DNA of 64,000 nucleotides from Haemophilus sp. C1 (lineage in GTDB: Bacteria; Pseudomonadota; Gammaproteobacteria; Enterobacterales; Pasteurellaceae). The stretch spans positions 54,089 to 118,088 of the forward strand of contig NZ_LDVZ01000004.1 of assembly GCF_001276515.1 (NCBI RefSeq). The letters run 5' to 3'. Every line of letters starts with the position of its first letter. The stretch's first letter is position 1. The position numbers and the translations under genes were made by a program. The notes beneath the pieces are model-generated. The model ran no database searches. It had not been told where the DNA came from and saw nothing but the letters and a program-made list of their open reading frames with translations. Below are positions 37,605-47,558 of the stretch, one piece after another.

Positions 37605-38606
37605 TTAATGACGGATACGCGGATTGACCACGCCGTAAAGTAAATCGACAGTTAAATTTACCACAATAATAATTGTTGCAATAATCAGTACAGAACCTTG
37701 CAACACCGGATAATCACGCGCTTGAATAGCATCAATAATCCATTTTCCAATTCCCGGCCATGAGAAAATGTTTTCTGTCAGTACGGCACCGGAAAGCAAT
37801 TGACCTACAATTAATCCCACCACAGTGACAACAGGGATTAACGCATTACGTAATGCATGAACAATGACGATTCGAGTATAACTTAAGCCTTTTGCTTTTG
37901 CCGTGCGAATGTAATCTTCACCTAACACTTCCAACATTGCAGAGCGTGTCATACGCGTAATAATGGCGAGAGGAACTGTGCCTAGGACTATTGCAGGAAG
38001 AATCAACGATTTAACCGCATTTTCGAAGGCACCTGGCATACCAGAAAGCCAGCTGTCAATGAGCATAAATCCTGTTGGTGTATCGATCCAAAATTCATTA
38101 TCTAAACGTCCGCCTTGTGGTAAACCGAGTTGTGGCGAAACATATAAAATTAAAATTAAACCCCACCAGAAAATCGGCATAGAATAACCGGTGAGCGATG
38201 CAGCCGTAACTGTGTGAGAAATCCAACTATCTTTTTTTACTGCGGCAATTGTGCCTAAAATCACCCCGCCTAATAACGACCAAAATAACGCAAAAAATGC
38301 TAATTCAGCGGTGGCAGGGAAAAGTGTAAAAAATTCACTAAGAACAGGTTGTTGAGTGCGAAATGATGCCCCAAAATCCCCTTGAATTACATTGCCAATA
38401 TAGTGGAAATATTGCTGATAAAGAGGTAAATCTAAGCCCAATTGGTGCATCATTTGTTGATGTACTTCTGGCGTTAAACCGCGTTCCCCCATCATAATTT
38501 CCACAGGATCACCGGGAATAAAATGCACAAGGGCAAAGGTAATAAAAGTAATGGCAATAAAAGTAGGAATCACCATTAAGATACGTTTGAAAACAAATTT
38601 AAACAT
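37605..38606 (-). CDS. dppB: Dipeptide ABC transporter permease DppB
   Basis: 333 residues from the ATG at 38606 (MFKFVFKRILMVIPTFIAIT), where family homology starts; the frame is open to 38732 through an uptake-signal hairpin that is clearly non-coding. Six helices and the coupling loop TAKAKGLSYTRIVIVHALRN. The binding protein gene dppA is not adjacent; in Haemophilus the haem-binding HbpA/DppA lipoprotein is encoded elsewhere, so this permease may handle haem as well as peptides. Confidence 0.92.
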   Translation of the reverse strand: MFKFVFKRILMVIPTFIAITFITFALVHFIPGDPVEIMMGERGLTPEVHQQMMHQLGLDLPLYQQYFHYIGNVIQGDFGASFRTQQPVLSEFFTLFPATAELAFFALFWSLLGGVILGTIAAVKKDSWISHTVTAASLTGYSMPIFWWGLILILYVSPQLGLPQGGRLDNEFWIDTPTGFMLIDSWLSGMPGAFENAVKSLILPAIVLGTVPLAIITRMTRSAMLEVLGEDYIRTAKAKGLSYTRIVIVHALRNALIPVVTVVGLIVGQLLSGAVLTENIFSWPGIGKWIIDAIQARDYPVLQGSVLIIATIIIVVNLTVDLLYGVVNPRIRH

Positions 38607-38625
38607 TCCAGCACTCAATAGACAA

Positions 38626-38658
38626 TAAAAGTGCGGTAAAAATCCACCGCACTTTTCA
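38626..38658. terminator. Facing uptake signals between uvrD and dppB
   Basis: AAAAGTGCGGT (38629-38637) and ACCGCACTTTT (38646-38654) form a hairpin, with a further exact copy at 38700-38708 overlapping the uvrD 3' end. Confidence 0.8.
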
Positions 38659-38697
38659 AAAAAATTCATCGGTAAAAAATAAAAACGCTTCTGGATT

Positions 38698-40878
38698 CTA
38701 CCGCACTTTTTCCAGTTTTGCCAAATGCGCAATCAACCATTTAATGCCTTGCGCTTGGAATGCTATTTGTAAACGTGTGTTATTCTCAGATCCTTCCACA
38801 TTAATCACAGTGCCAAAACCAAATTTTTCGTGTTTGACTTTTTGCCCCATTTTCCATTCATTTTCATTTGTACCGACAGGAGATACTGAACCAACTTTTG
38901 CTAGATTCATCGCACGCGTGACAGTTCCTCGTAAACGAATTTCTTGGATACATTCTTGTGGTAATTCTGCGATAAAACGTGATGGCAAATGACGTTCTTC
39001 TTTAGCATATAATCGACGGCTTTCCGCATAAGAAATTGTTAGTTTTTTCTTCGCTCGAGTAATGCCGACATAAGCTAAACGACGCTCTTCTTCTAAACGC
39101 CCAGGTTCCTCAAAAGAGCGGAAACTTGGGAATAAACCTTCTTCTACGCCCACCATGAACACACGAGGAAATTCTAAGCCTTTTGCAGAGTGCAACGTCA
39201 TCATTTCTACACAGGATTGATGCGGTGAGGCTTGTTCTTCGCCAGCTTCTAAGGAAGCGTGCGTTAAAAAGGCAGTGAGTTCGGTCATTTCTTCCGCATC
39301 ATCAGGTTTGATAAATTCACGGGTTGCGGTAACTAATTCTTCCAAGTTTTCAATACGCACTTCGCCTTTTTCACCTTTTTCTTGTTGATACATTTCATAT
39401 AAGCCCGAATGTTTAATCACAAAATCAGTTTGTGCGAAAAGCGGCATTTCTGCAGTATCAAGTTGTAATGAATTAATTAATTCCTGGAAACGCAATAATG
39501 CTGTTGAGGCTCGCCCAGCCAACATATTTTCTTGTGTTGCGACTTGTACTGCTTGCCATAAGGTAATTTGGCGTTCCCGTGTTAAGTTACGCAATATATC
39601 TAAAGTGCGGTCGCCAATGCCTCGGGTTGGCGTATTTATTACACGCTCAAAAGCTGCATCATCTTGACGATTATTAATCAAACGAAGATAGGCTAACGCA
39701 TCTTTAATTTCTTGGCGTTCAAAGAAACGCATACCGCCATAAATACGGTATGGGATTTGACAACGAATCAAGGCTTCTTCAATAACCCGTGATTGGCTAT
39801 TACTACGGTAAAGCACGGCACAATCATCAAGTTTTCCGCCATGTTCTACCCAATCCTGAATTTGTGAGGCAACAAATTTTGCTTCGTCCAATTCATTAAA
39901 GGCAGCATAGATGCCCACAGGATCGCCTTTTTCACCCTCTGTCCATAAATTTTTACCAAGACGATCACTATTGTTTGCAATTAATTCATTTGCGCTGTTT
40001 AGGATATTGGCGGTAGAACGATAGTTTTGTTCAAGGCGAATTGTTTCGGCATTGAAATCTTTTAAGAATTTTTGAATATTTTCGATTTGTGCGCCACGCC
40101 AACCATAAATAGATTGATCGTCATCGCCTACGATCATGACCTTGCCTGTTTCTCCCGCGAGAATTTTGATCCATTTATATTGAATTTTATTGGTATCTTG
40201 AAATTCATCCACCAAAATATGCTGAAAACGTTGTTGATAACGTTGCAAAATTAATGGTTTTTTCTCAAATAATTCATAGGCCCGAATTAATAATTCAGCA
40301 AAATCGACCAATCCTGCGCGATCGCAAGTGTCTTGATAAATCTGATAAATTTTAATCCATTCACGCTCTTGACGATCATTAAAATCTTCAATGTCCTTTG
40401 GTCGCAAGCCTTCATCTTTTTTGTTATTGATGTACCAACAAGCCTGTTTAGGCGGAAAAGCTTTTTCATCAAAATTATGTAATTTTAATAACCGTTTAAT
40501 TAAACGCAGTTGATCTTCTGAATCTAAAATTTGGAAATCTTGTGGCAATCCCACATCTAAATGATGAGCTCGCAACAAACGATGGGCAATGCTGTGGAAA
40601 GTACCAATCCACATACCAAATAATTGATGTTGTGCGTGTTTGGCAAGTGTCGCTTGAATACGATGACGCATTTCTGCTGCTGCTTTATTGGTAAACGTCA
40701 CCGCCATAATGCTGCCTTCAGAAATATTTTCTACCGCAATTAACCAAGCGATACGGTGTGTCAATACACGCGTTTTGCCAGAGCCTGCACCAGCTAGCAC
40801 TAAGTGATTACCAAGAGGGGCTGCTACGGCTTCGCGTTGTTTATCGTTAAGTCCGTCAAGTAATTCAGAAATATCCAT
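38698..40878 (-). CDS. uvrD: DNA helicase II
   Basis: Superfamily-1 3'-5' helicase used in nucleotide excision and mismatch repair. The product has 726 residues. Motif I GAGSGKTRVLTHR, motif II VDEFQDTN, motif III GDDDQSIYGWRGA, motif IV LEQNYRST, motif V LMTLHSAKGLEF region (here MMTLHSAKGLEFPRV), motif VI YVGITRAKKKL. The C-terminal Tudor-like tail (GQKVKHEKFGFGTVINVEG) binds RNA polymerase in relatives. Monocistronic, divergent from the TPP riboswitch unit. Confidence 0.96.
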   Translation of the reverse strand: MDISELLDGLNDKQREAVAAPLGNHLVLAGAGSGKTRVLTHRIAWLIAVENISEGSIMAVTFTNKAAAEMRHRIQATLAKHAQHQLFGMWIGTFHSIAHRLLRAHHLDVGLPQDFQILDSEDQLRLIKRLLKLHNFDEKAFPPKQACWYINNKKDEGLRPKDIEDFNDRQEREWIKIYQIYQDTCDRAGLVDFAELLIRAYELFEKKPLILQRYQQRFQHILVDEFQDTNKIQYKWIKILAGETGKVMIVGDDDQSIYGWRGAQIENIQKFLKDFNAETIRLEQNYRSTANILNSANELIANNSDRLGKNLWTEGEKGDPVGIYAAFNELDEAKFVASQIQDWVEHGGKLDDCAVLYRSNSQSRVIEEALIRCQIPYRIYGGMRFFERQEIKDALAYLRLINNRQDDAAFERVINTPTRGIGDRTLDILRNLTRERQITLWQAVQVATQENMLAGRASTALLRFQELINSLQLDTAEMPLFAQTDFVIKHSGLYEMYQQEKGEKGEVRIENLEELVTATREFIKPDDAEEMTELTAFLTHASLEAGEEQASPHQSCVEMMTLHSAKGLEFPRVFMVGVEEGLFPSFRSFEEPGRLEEERRLAYVGITRAKKKLTISYAESRRLYAKEERHLPSRFIAELPQECIQEIRLRGTVTRAMNLAKVGSVSPVGTNENEWKMGQKVKHEKFGFGTVINVEGSENNTRLQIAFQAQGIKWLIAHLAKLEKVR

Positions 40879-41001
40879 GATGAAATTTTTATCTGTTCAA
40901 ATTTACAGGAATTATAAGTCTAATTTTTTTATATCACAATCAAGAAAATCATAAACTTATCCGACTTTACAAAAATAGTATTACAACTTATATTGATTCG
41001 C

Positions 41002-41077
41002 GGTTAGTCGGGGTGCGGACATCGCTGAGAAAATACCCGTGAACCTGAAACAGTTAGCACTGGCGTAGGAAACTAAT
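41002..41077 (+). promoter_or_regulatory. TPP riboswitch (THI element)
   Basis: Conserved pieces in order are GGGGTGCGG, CTGAGA (pyrimidine pocket), ACCCGTGAACCTGA (pyrophosphate helix) and CTGGCGTAGGAAAC. Helix P1 is closed by TTAGT (41004-41008) with ACTAA (41072-41076). Downstream, TCCTTA (41084-41089) can pair with TAAGGA (41125-41130), which holds the ribosome site of the next gene. This suggests translational switching, with TPP binding freeing the anti-Shine-Dalgarno strand; that mechanism is inferred. Confidence 0.95.
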
Positions 41078-41136
41078 CTCTCCTCCTTAAAGGGCTGACT
41101 TACTTTTTTCTGTATTCATATAAGTAAGGATGCATC

Positions 41137-42198
41137 ATGAAACTCTCTTTTTCTTTAAAAAATTCTTTTAAATTGACCGCACTTTCCAGCGTGCTTGGTT
41201 ACGGCTTATTAGGATTAAGTTTATCAACACCTGCTCAAGCGGAAGGCAAATTAGTGCTCTATTGCAGCGTCCAAAACACGACTTGTGAAAAAGTCGCTCA
41301 CGCTTTTAGCAAAAAATATAATGTGGACACTCAGTTTGTGCGTAATAGCACTGGGACTGTATTAGGCAAAATCAAAGCCGAAAAAGAAAATCCACAAGCA
41401 GATGTATGGTATGGCGGTACATTGGAACCGCACTTTCAAGCGCGAGATGCTGGTTTGTTAGAAACTTATCGTTCTCCTCTGCAAAAAGAAATTATGCCTC
41501 AATTCAAAAAGCTCACGGAACAACGTGGCGATACCACGTCGATTATTTATCTTATGGAACTTGGCATTGGGATGAACGAAAAACTGCTAGCCGAAAAAAA
41601 TATCGCGAAACCTCAATGCTATGCTGATTTATTAAAACCAGAATTTAAAGGGTTAATTCAATATCCAGATCCTCGAGTATCTGGCACTGGCTACACTATT
41701 CTTACAACTTTAATTGAAATTATGGGCGAAGATAAAGCCTTTGCTTATTTGAAAGAACTTGATAAAAACATTGCTCAATACACGAAAACTGGATTAGCAA
41801 CGGCTAATATTTCTACGGGCGCAGCCGCAGTTGATATTGGTTTTATGCATACTTATGTGCGTGAAAAGGATAAAGGCGCACTGGTTATTGGTGCTTTACC
41901 TTGCGAAGGCACAGGCTATACGTTAGGAGCGGTCAGTATCATTAAAAATGGACGCAATTTAGAGAATGCTAAACGCTTTGTCGATTTTGTTCTTTCTGCT
42001 GAAGCTCAAGAAATTCCTTGGCGTGAGGCGGATTCTTACCAACTGCCAACAAATATTCATGCCAAAGCGCATCCACATCTTTCAGAGCCAGCAAAACTTA
42101 AATTACTTGATATTGATTTCATCAAGTTTGGTTCAGATCAAGAAGCGAAGCGATTAATAGAACGCTGGGTTGAAAATGTGAAGGAAAGAAAAGAGTAA
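41137..42198 (+). CDS. AfuA-like periplasmic substrate-binding protein under a TPP riboswitch
   Basis: 353-residue extracytoplasmic binding protein with a long signal peptide (cut near STPAQA). Mature start EGKLVLYCSVQNTTCEKVAHAF and DVWYGGTLEPHFQARDAG match the AfuA / iron(III)-binding family. It lacks the adjacent Tyr-Tyr pair of HitA, and AfuA of Actinobacillus is reported to bind hexose phosphates, so iron is doubtful. The TPP riboswitch points to thiamine or a thiamine-related phosphate. No permease or ATPase follows; htpG is next. The start has TAAGGA at a good distance. Uptake signals at 41176 (inside the signal peptide) and 41427. Confidence 0.85.
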   Translation: MKLSFSLKNSFKLTALSSVLGYGLLGLSLSTPAQAEGKLVLYCSVQNTTCEKVAHAFSKKYNVDTQFVRNSTGTVLGKIKAEKENPQADVWYGGTLEPHFQARDAGLLETYRSPLQKEIMPQFKKLTEQRGDTTSIIYLMELGIGMNEKLLAEKNIAKPQCYADLLKPEFKGLIQYPDPRVSGTGYTILTTLIEIMGEDKAFAYLKELDKNIAQYTKTGLATANISTGAAAVDIGFMHTYVREKDKGALVIGALPCEGTGYTLGAVSIIKNGRNLENAKRFVDFVLSAEAQEIPWREADSYQLPTNIHAKAHPHLSEPAKLKLLDIDFIKFGSDQEAKRLIERWVENVKERKE

Positions 42199-42319
42199 TT
42201 GATATTAGCCTGATAAAAGTGCGGTGAATTTTCACTGCACTTTGCTTTTCCCCTTGAAATCTTTCTTTTTATTCTTATATCTGTGACGTTCAATTTTTAT
42301 CTTTATGAAGGAAAAAATT

Positions 42320-44200
42320 ATGTCACAAAATCAAGAAACTCGCGGCTTCCAATCTGAAGTCAAACAACTCCTCCAATTAATGATCCATTCTTTGTATTCC
42401 AATAAAGAAATTTTCTTACGTGAATTAATTTCTAATGCCTCTGATGCAGCAGATAAATTACGCTTTAAAACACTTTCCAACCCTGCTTTATATGAAGGCG
42501 ATGGCGACTTACGTGTGCGTGTTAGCTTTGATGCGGATAAAGGAACGATCACAATTAGCGATAACGGCATTGGTATGACCCGTGAGCAAGTCATAGATCA
42601 TTTGGGTACGATTGCGAAATCAGGAACAAAAGAATTTTTAACCGCACTTGGCCAAGACCAAGCAAAAAATAGCCAACTTATTGGGCAGTTTGGTGTGGGT
42701 TTTTATTCAGCTTTTATTGTGGCAGATAAAGTGACTGTAAAAACTAGAGCAGCTGGCGAAGAGGCGGATAAAGCGGTGCTTTGGGAATCTGCTGGCGAAG
42801 GCGAATATTCTGTGGCGGATATTGAGAAAAAATCCCGTGGCACAGATGTGATTTTACACTTACGTGAAGATGAAAAAGAATTTTTAAACGAATGGCGTTT
42901 GCGTGAAATTATCGGTAAATATTCTGACCATATTGGCTTGCCAGTGGAAATGCTGACGAAAGAATATGATGATGAAGGCAAAGAGTGCGGCGAAAAATGG
43001 GAGAAAATTAATAAATCCGATGCACTTTGGACGCGTTCTAAAAATGATGTCTCCGATGAGGAATATAAGGAGTTTTACAAACATTTAAGCCATGATTTTG
43101 CTGATCCTGTGACTTGGGCGCATAACAAAGTTGAAGGAAATCAAGCATATACTAGTTTGCTTTATGTGCCAGCTAAAGCACCTTGGGATTTATTTAATCG
43201 CGAACATAAACACGGCTTAAAACTTTATGTTCAACGTGTATTTATTATGGATGATGCTGAGCAATTTATGCCGAATTATCTCCGTTTTATGCGCGGTTTA
43301 ATCGATAGCAATGACTTGCCATTAAATGTATCTCGTGAAATTTTACAAGATAACAAAATTACTGCTGCATTACGCAAAGCATTAACTAAGCGTTCATTAC
43401 AAATGCTAGAAAAATTAGCAAAAGATGATGCAGAAAAATATCTTCAATTCTGGAAAGAGTTTGGTTTAGTCTTGAAAGAAGGCCCTGCAGAAGATTTTTC
43501 TAATAAAGAAACTGTTGCGAAGTTATTACGTTTTGCTTCAACGCATAATGATAGCAGCGAGCAAACTGTTTCTTTAGAAGATTACATCACGCGTATGAAA
43601 GAGGGGCAAAAAGCTATCTATTACATTACAGCGGATAGTTATGTTGCAGCAAAAAATAGTCCGCACTTGGAATTATTCAATAAAAAAGGCATTGAGGTTT
43701 TATTGCTTTCTGATCGCATTGATGAATGGATGTTAAGCTATTTAACTGAATTTGACGGTAAACCATTACAAAGTATCACGAAAGCAGATTTGGATTTAGG
43801 CGATTTAGCGGATAAAGAATCTGAAACGCAAAAACAACAAGATGAAGCCTTTGGTAGTTTTATTGAGCGTGTGAAAAACTTGCTTGGAGAACGTGTGAAA
43901 ACGGTGCGTTTAACTCACAATTTAACGGATACACCAGCGGTAGTTTCTACAGATAATGATCAAATGACGACCCAAATGGCGAAATTGTTTGCAGCCGCAG
44001 GGCAACCTGTACCAGAAGTCAAATACACTTTTGAACTTAATCCAGAACACCACTTAGTGAAAAAAGTGGCTGATATTGCAGATGAAACTGAATTTGCTGA
44101 TTGGGTGGAATTATTACTTGAACAAGCTATGTTAGCAGAGCGCGGATCTTTGGAAAATCCAGCTGTGTTTATTAAACGTATCAATAAGTTGTTGGGTTAA
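42320..44200 (+). CDS. htpG: Hsp90 chaperone HtpG
   Basis: ATP-dependent Hsp90-family chaperone. 626 residues from the ATG at 42320 ([14 protein letters not shown]), preceded by GAAGGAAAAAATT; an ATG at 42305 overlaps this ribosome site. GHKL ATPase motifs are [22 protein letters not shown] and [11 protein letters not shown]. Middle-domain NVSREILQD is conserved. Uptake signals upstream (42217) and inside (42641). Confidence 0.97.
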   Translation: MSQNQETRGFQSEVKQLLQLMIHSLYSNKEIFLRELISNASDAADKLRFKTLSNPALYEGDGDLRVRVSFDADKGTITISDNGIGMTREQVIDHLGTIAKSGTKEFLTALGQDQAKNSQLIGQFGVGFYSAFIVADKVTVKTRAAGEEADKAVLWESAGEGEYSVADIEKKSRGTDVILHLREDEKEFLNEWRLREIIGKYSDHIGLPVEMLTKEYDDEGKECGEKWEKINKSDALWTRSKNDVSDEEYKEFYKHLSHDFADPVTWAHNKVEGNQAYTSLLYVPAKAPWDLFNREHKHGLKLYVQRVFIMDDAEQFMPNYLRFMRGLIDSNDLPLNVSREILQDNKITAALRKALTKRSLQMLEKLAKDDAEKYLQFWKEFGLVLKEGPAEDFSNKETVAKLLRFASTHNDSSEQTVSLEDYITRMKEGQKAIYYITADSYVAAKNSPHLELFNKKGIEVLLLSDRIDEWMLSYLTEFDGKPLQSITKADLDLGDLADKESETQKQQDEAFGSFIERVKNLLGERVKTVRLTHNLTDTPAVVSTDNDQMTTQMAKLFAAAGQPVPEVKYTFELNPEHHLVKKVADIADETEFADWVELLLEQAMLAERGSLENPAVFIKRINKLLG

Positions 44201-44230
44201 TTCATTTGAGATGAAGTAGTATAAGGGTTA

Positions 44231-44265
44231 AAATCCTCAGTCTGATTAGATTGAGGGTTTTTCTT
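44231..44265 (+). terminator. Terminator after htpG
   Basis: CCTCA... / TGAGG stem (AAATCCTCAGTC to TTGAGGGTTTTT) followed by T-rich DNA, just before the next start. Confidence 0.7.
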
Positions 44266-44279
44266 TTTTTAGGTGAAAT

Positions 44280-44624
44280 ATGATTACAGTTTACGGCATT
44301 AAAAATTGCGACACAGTGAAGAAAGCGTTGAAATGGCTTGCGGATCACAATATTGAACATAAACTTCACGACTACCGTGTTGATGGTTTGGATTTGAATT
44401 TTTTAACTCAGGCAGAAGCTCAATTTGGCTGGGATGTGTTGGTAAATAAACGCAGTACAACTTGGCGTAATTTGGATGAACAAGTTAAAAATTCCCTTGA
44501 TAAAACGACCGCACTTTCCGTGTTGGCAGAGAATCCAACCTTGATTAAACGCCCCATTATTTTACAAGATGGAAAGGCATTAATTGGTTTTAATGAAAAG
44601 GAATATCAGGCTACATTTGCTTAA
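44280..44624 (+). CDS. ArsC/Spx-family protein, YffB type
   Basis: 114-residue thioredoxin-fold protein of the arsenate-reductase-like family. N-terminal YGIKNCDTVKKALKWL has the single conserved cysteine, and RPIILQDGKALIGF is the typical cis-proline region. It lacks the further cysteines of true arsenate reductase; E. coli YffB binds glutathione, but the role is unknown. Located next to dapE as in several gamma-proteobacteria, so it may be cotranscribed with it. Confidence 0.85.
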   Translation: MITVYGIKNCDTVKKALKWLADHNIEHKLHDYRVDGLDLNFLTQAEAQFGWDVLVNKRSTTWRNLDEQVKNSLDKTTALSVLAENPTLIKRPIILQDGKALIGFNEKEYQATFA

Positions 44625-44651
44625 AGTGCGGTTATTTTCTTAGGAGTTTTT

Positions 44652-45785
44652 ATGAAAGAAAAAGTAATTTCGTTGGCGCAAGATTTAATTCGTCGCCCGT
44701 CTATTAGCCCGAATGATGAGGGCTGTCAGCAAATTATTGGAGAACGTTTAGAAAAGTTAGGTTTTCAAATTGAATGGATGCCTTTTAATGATACGTTGAA
44801 TTTGTGGGCAAAACATGGATCGGGTGAGCCAGTTATTGCTTTTGCGGGACATACGGATGTTGTGCCTACTGGTGATGAAAATCAATGGTCGTATTCTCCG
44901 TTTTCTGCTGAGGTTATCGATGGTATGCTTTATGGTCGTGGTGCGGCGGATATGAAAGGATCCCTTGCAGCAATGATTGTGGCGGCAGAAGAATATGTAA
45001 AAGCAAATCCCAATCATAAGGGTACAATTGCATTATTGATTACGTCTGATGAAGAGGCCGCCGCAAAAGATGGTACAGTGCGTGTGGTTGAGACTTTAAT
45101 GGCGCGTGATGAACAAATTACTTATTGTATGGTTGGCGAGCCATCGAGTGCTAAAAACTTAGGCGATGTTGTCAAAAATGGCCGCCGCGGCTCGATTACA
45201 GGAAATCTTTATGTTCAGGGGATTCAAGGGCATGTGGCATATCCGCATTTAGCCGAAAATCCAATCCATAAAGCAGTGCCATTTTTGCAAGACTTAACGA
45301 CTTACCAATGGGATGAAGGTAATGAGTTTTTCCCTCCAACAAACCTACAAATTGCTAATATTCATGCGGGCACAGGAAGTAATAATGTGATTCCAGGTGA
45401 GTTATATGTTCAGTTTAATTTGCGTTATTGCACAGAAGTAACAGATGAAATCATTAAGCAAAAAGTAGCTGAAATGCTAGAAAAACATAATTTGAAATAT
45501 CGTATTGAATGGAATTTATCAGGTAAACCGTTTTTAACAAAACCAGGTAAATTATTAGATTCGATAACCACCGCTATTGAGGAAACCACAGGCATAATGC
45601 CAAAGGCTGAAACAGGTGGTGGCACCTCAGACGGTCGTTTTATTGCATTGATGGGTTCTGAGGTAGTGGAATTTGGCCCGTTAAATTCAACTATTCATAA
45701 AGTCAATGAATGTGTCAGCGTGGAAGATCTTGGCAAGTGCGGTGAAATTTATCACAAAATGTTAGTGAATTTATTGGATAGCTAA
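44652..45785 (+). CDS. dapE: Succinyl-diaminopimelate desuccinylase
   Basis: Di-zinc M20 hydrolase that releases LL-diaminopimelate for lysine and peptidoglycan. The product has 377 residues. Metal ligands in [36 protein letters not shown] and MVGEPSS; C-terminal zinc histidine in [11 protein letters not shown]. Two bases precede the next start, so the M15 peptidase gene is coupled. Uptake signals at 44625 (just upstream) and 45735. Confidence 0.97.
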   Translation: MKEKVISLAQDLIRRPSISPNDEGCQQIIGERLEKLGFQIEWMPFNDTLNLWAKHGSGEPVIAFAGHTDVVPTGDENQWSYSPFSAEVIDGMLYGRGAADMKGSLAAMIVAAEEYVKANPNHKGTIALLITSDEEAAAKDGTVRVVETLMARDEQITYCMVGEPSSAKNLGDVVKNGRRGSITGNLYVQGIQGHVAYPHLAENPIHKAVPFLQDLTTYQWDEGNEFFPPTNLQIANIHAGTGSNNVIPGELYVQFNLRYCTEVTDEIIKQKVAEMLEKHNLKYRIEWNLSGKPFLTKPGKLLDSITTAIEETTGIMPKAETGGGTSDGRFIALMGSEVVEFGPLNSTIHKVNECVSVEDLGKCGEIYHKMLVNLLDS

Positions 45786-45786
45786 A

Positions 45787-46467
45787 ATGAAATTAACGCC
45801 AGAAATGCTTACAGGAAAGTCTCGTGAGCATTTAGTCAATTTACCCGCAATTCATTCCTCAAATCATTTTTTGCAAACGCAAGCTGTGCAAGCATTTCAA
45901 GGGTTGCAACAAAGTGCGACAAAAAATGGCTTTAATTTACAGCCTGCGAGCAGTTTTCGTGATTTTGAACGCCAACAGCTTATTTGGAACAGCAAATTTA
46001 AGGGCGAGAGAAAAGTACACGATGACGCAGGAAAGGCATTAGATTTAAGCCAATTAGATGACTGGCAAAAATGTCAGGCGATTTTACGTTGGTCTGCATT
46101 ACCAGCAGCTAGCCGTCATCATTGGGGAACGGAAGTGGATATTTTCGATCCTGATCTTTTGCCACAAGGGCAATCTTTACAACTGGAGCCTTGGGAATAT
46201 GAAAAAGGCGGCTACTTTTTTGAATTGAGTGAATTTCTTACGGAAAATTTACCGCACTTTGATTTTGCTTTGCCTTTTATAAATATGCAGTCTAATAAGA
46301 AAGTGGGGCGGGAGCCTTGGCATATCAGTTATTTGCCGTTAGCTGAATTGGCAAGCCAGCAATTTTCTCCAGAGATTTTGCAACAGGCGTGGAAAGGGGA
46401 AAATATTTTAGGTGTAGACTGTTTAATATCAAATATTGAACGAATTTTTTCTGAATATATTGTTTAA
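45787..46467 (+). CDS. M15-family D-alanyl-D-alanine carboxypeptidase-like protein
   Basis: 226 residues with the VanY/M15B zinc-peptidase pattern: SRHHWGTEVDIFD (His and Asp ligands, SxHxxGxxxD) and EPWHISY (catalytic Glu and third ligand His). The region QPASSFRDFERQQLIWNSKF is the conserved substrate-side segment. No signal peptide or lipobox is visible, so a cytoplasmic location is likely, or export by another route. Being directly coupled to dapE suggests a role in peptidoglycan precursor or muropeptide trimming; the substrate is not known from sequence. Confidence 0.82.
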   Translation: MKLTPEMLTGKSREHLVNLPAIHSSNHFLQTQAVQAFQGLQQSATKNGFNLQPASSFRDFERQQLIWNSKFKGERKVHDDAGKALDLSQLDDWQKCQAILRWSALPAASRHHWGTEVDIFDPDLLPQGQSLQLEPWEYEKGGYFFELSEFLTENLPHFDFALPFINMQSNKKVGREPWHISYLPLAELASQQFSPEILQQAWKGENILGVDCLISNIERIFSEYIV

Positions 46468-46504
46468 AAATAAGCCTTATTGTGAAGATAAGGCTTTATT
46501 TTTA
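46466..46504. terminator. Bidirectional terminator between the M15 gene and hitC
   Basis: AAAATAAGCCTTAT / ATAAGGCTTTATTTTT, with A and T runs on both sides, between convergent genes. Confidence 0.9.
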
Positions 46505-47557
46505 GGCATAAAAAAGCCCTTTTCTATGTAAATAAACAGGCAAATTATCGCCAATAGATAAATCGGGAGAAATAACGTTCTCAATCCATATTGCGTAGCC
46601 ATTAATTTCAATTTGAACAGCGGTAATTTTTCCTTTAAATTCAATTTGTTTCACTTGCCCTTTGAAAAGTGCGGTTGGATTTTCTGATGTTTTAAACAGG
46701 CTAAATTGTTCTGGACGAAGCAAAATCTTACCTTGTTTCGGTGAGATTGATTTGTTTTTTACAGGAATATTACCTAATTGGCATTGGGCGATATTTTCAT
46801 CAATTAGATTTGCCGATAGTACGATGTTGTCACCAATAAAACTTGCGGTTTCTAGATGATTTGGCGACCAATAAAGTGTACGAGGCGTGTCGATTTGTAA
46901 AATTTTGCCTTGTTGAATGATCGCAATCTTATCTGCATAACGTAGTGCTTCATCACGATCATGGGTGACGAAAATCGCTGATGCACCACTTTGACGCAGT
47001 GCTTTTAGCATATCATGACGAATTTGCTGGCGTAGATGTTCATCTAAGGCACTAAAAGGTTCATCTAATAAAATTAGTTCTGGATTCGGTGCTAGTGCTC
47101 GCGCAAGAGCTACTCGTTGTTGTTGTCCGCCCGAAAGTTGGTGTGGAAAACGTTCTGCCAGTTCACTAATTCCAGTGAGTTGCATTACCTGCTCAATCCG
47201 CATTTTCTCTTCATCCGTTTTCCCTTTTCCATTCCCTAATCCATAAGCAATGTTGCGATAGACATTTAAGTGAGGGAACAGAACGCCTTCTTGTACCACA
47301 TAACCTAGATGGCGCTGTTGCGTTGGCACATTAGAATTCTCGCCAAAAATTAACCGCTCTTTGAGCCAAATTTCGCCAGTATTGGGTTGTTCAAATCCTG
47401 CGATCGCTCGCAATAATGTTGTTTTTCCACAACCAGAAGCACCAAGCAAAAAGAGGATTTCACCTCGTTGCAAGGTAAAGGAAATATCGTGAAGAACTTG
47501 TTGTTCATTAAAAAATTTATTGAGATTTTTAACAGTTAATAACGGATTATTTATCAT
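46502..47557 (-). CDS. hitC: Iron(III) ABC transporter ATPase HitC (FbpC)
   Basis: 351 residues from the ATG at 47557, one base after the hitB stop; an ATG at 47572 would overlap hitB and add five residues. Walker A GASGCGKTT, signature [15 protein letters not shown], Walker B LILLDEPFSALD, then a C-terminal TOBE-like regulatory domain. Powers HitB for ferric iron taken from transferrin. Uptake signal at 46667. Confidence 0.94.
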   Translation of the reverse strand: MINNPLLTVKNLNKFFNEQQVLHDISFTLQRGEILFLLGASGCGKTTLLRAIAGFEQPNTGEIWLKERLIFGENSNVPTQQRHLGYVVQEGVLFPHLNVYRNIAYGLGNGKGKTDEEKMRIEQVMQLTGISELAERFPHQLSGGQQQRVALARALAPNPELILLDEPFSALDEHLRQQIRHDMLKALRQSGASAIFVTHDRDEALRYADKIAIIQQGKILQIDTPRTLYWSPNHLETASFIGDNIVLSANLIDENIAQCQLGNIPVKNKSISPKQGKILLRPEQFSLFKTSENPTALFKGQVKQIEFKGKITAVQIEINGYAIWIENVISPDLSIGDNLPVYLHRKGLFYA

Positions 47558-47558
47558 T

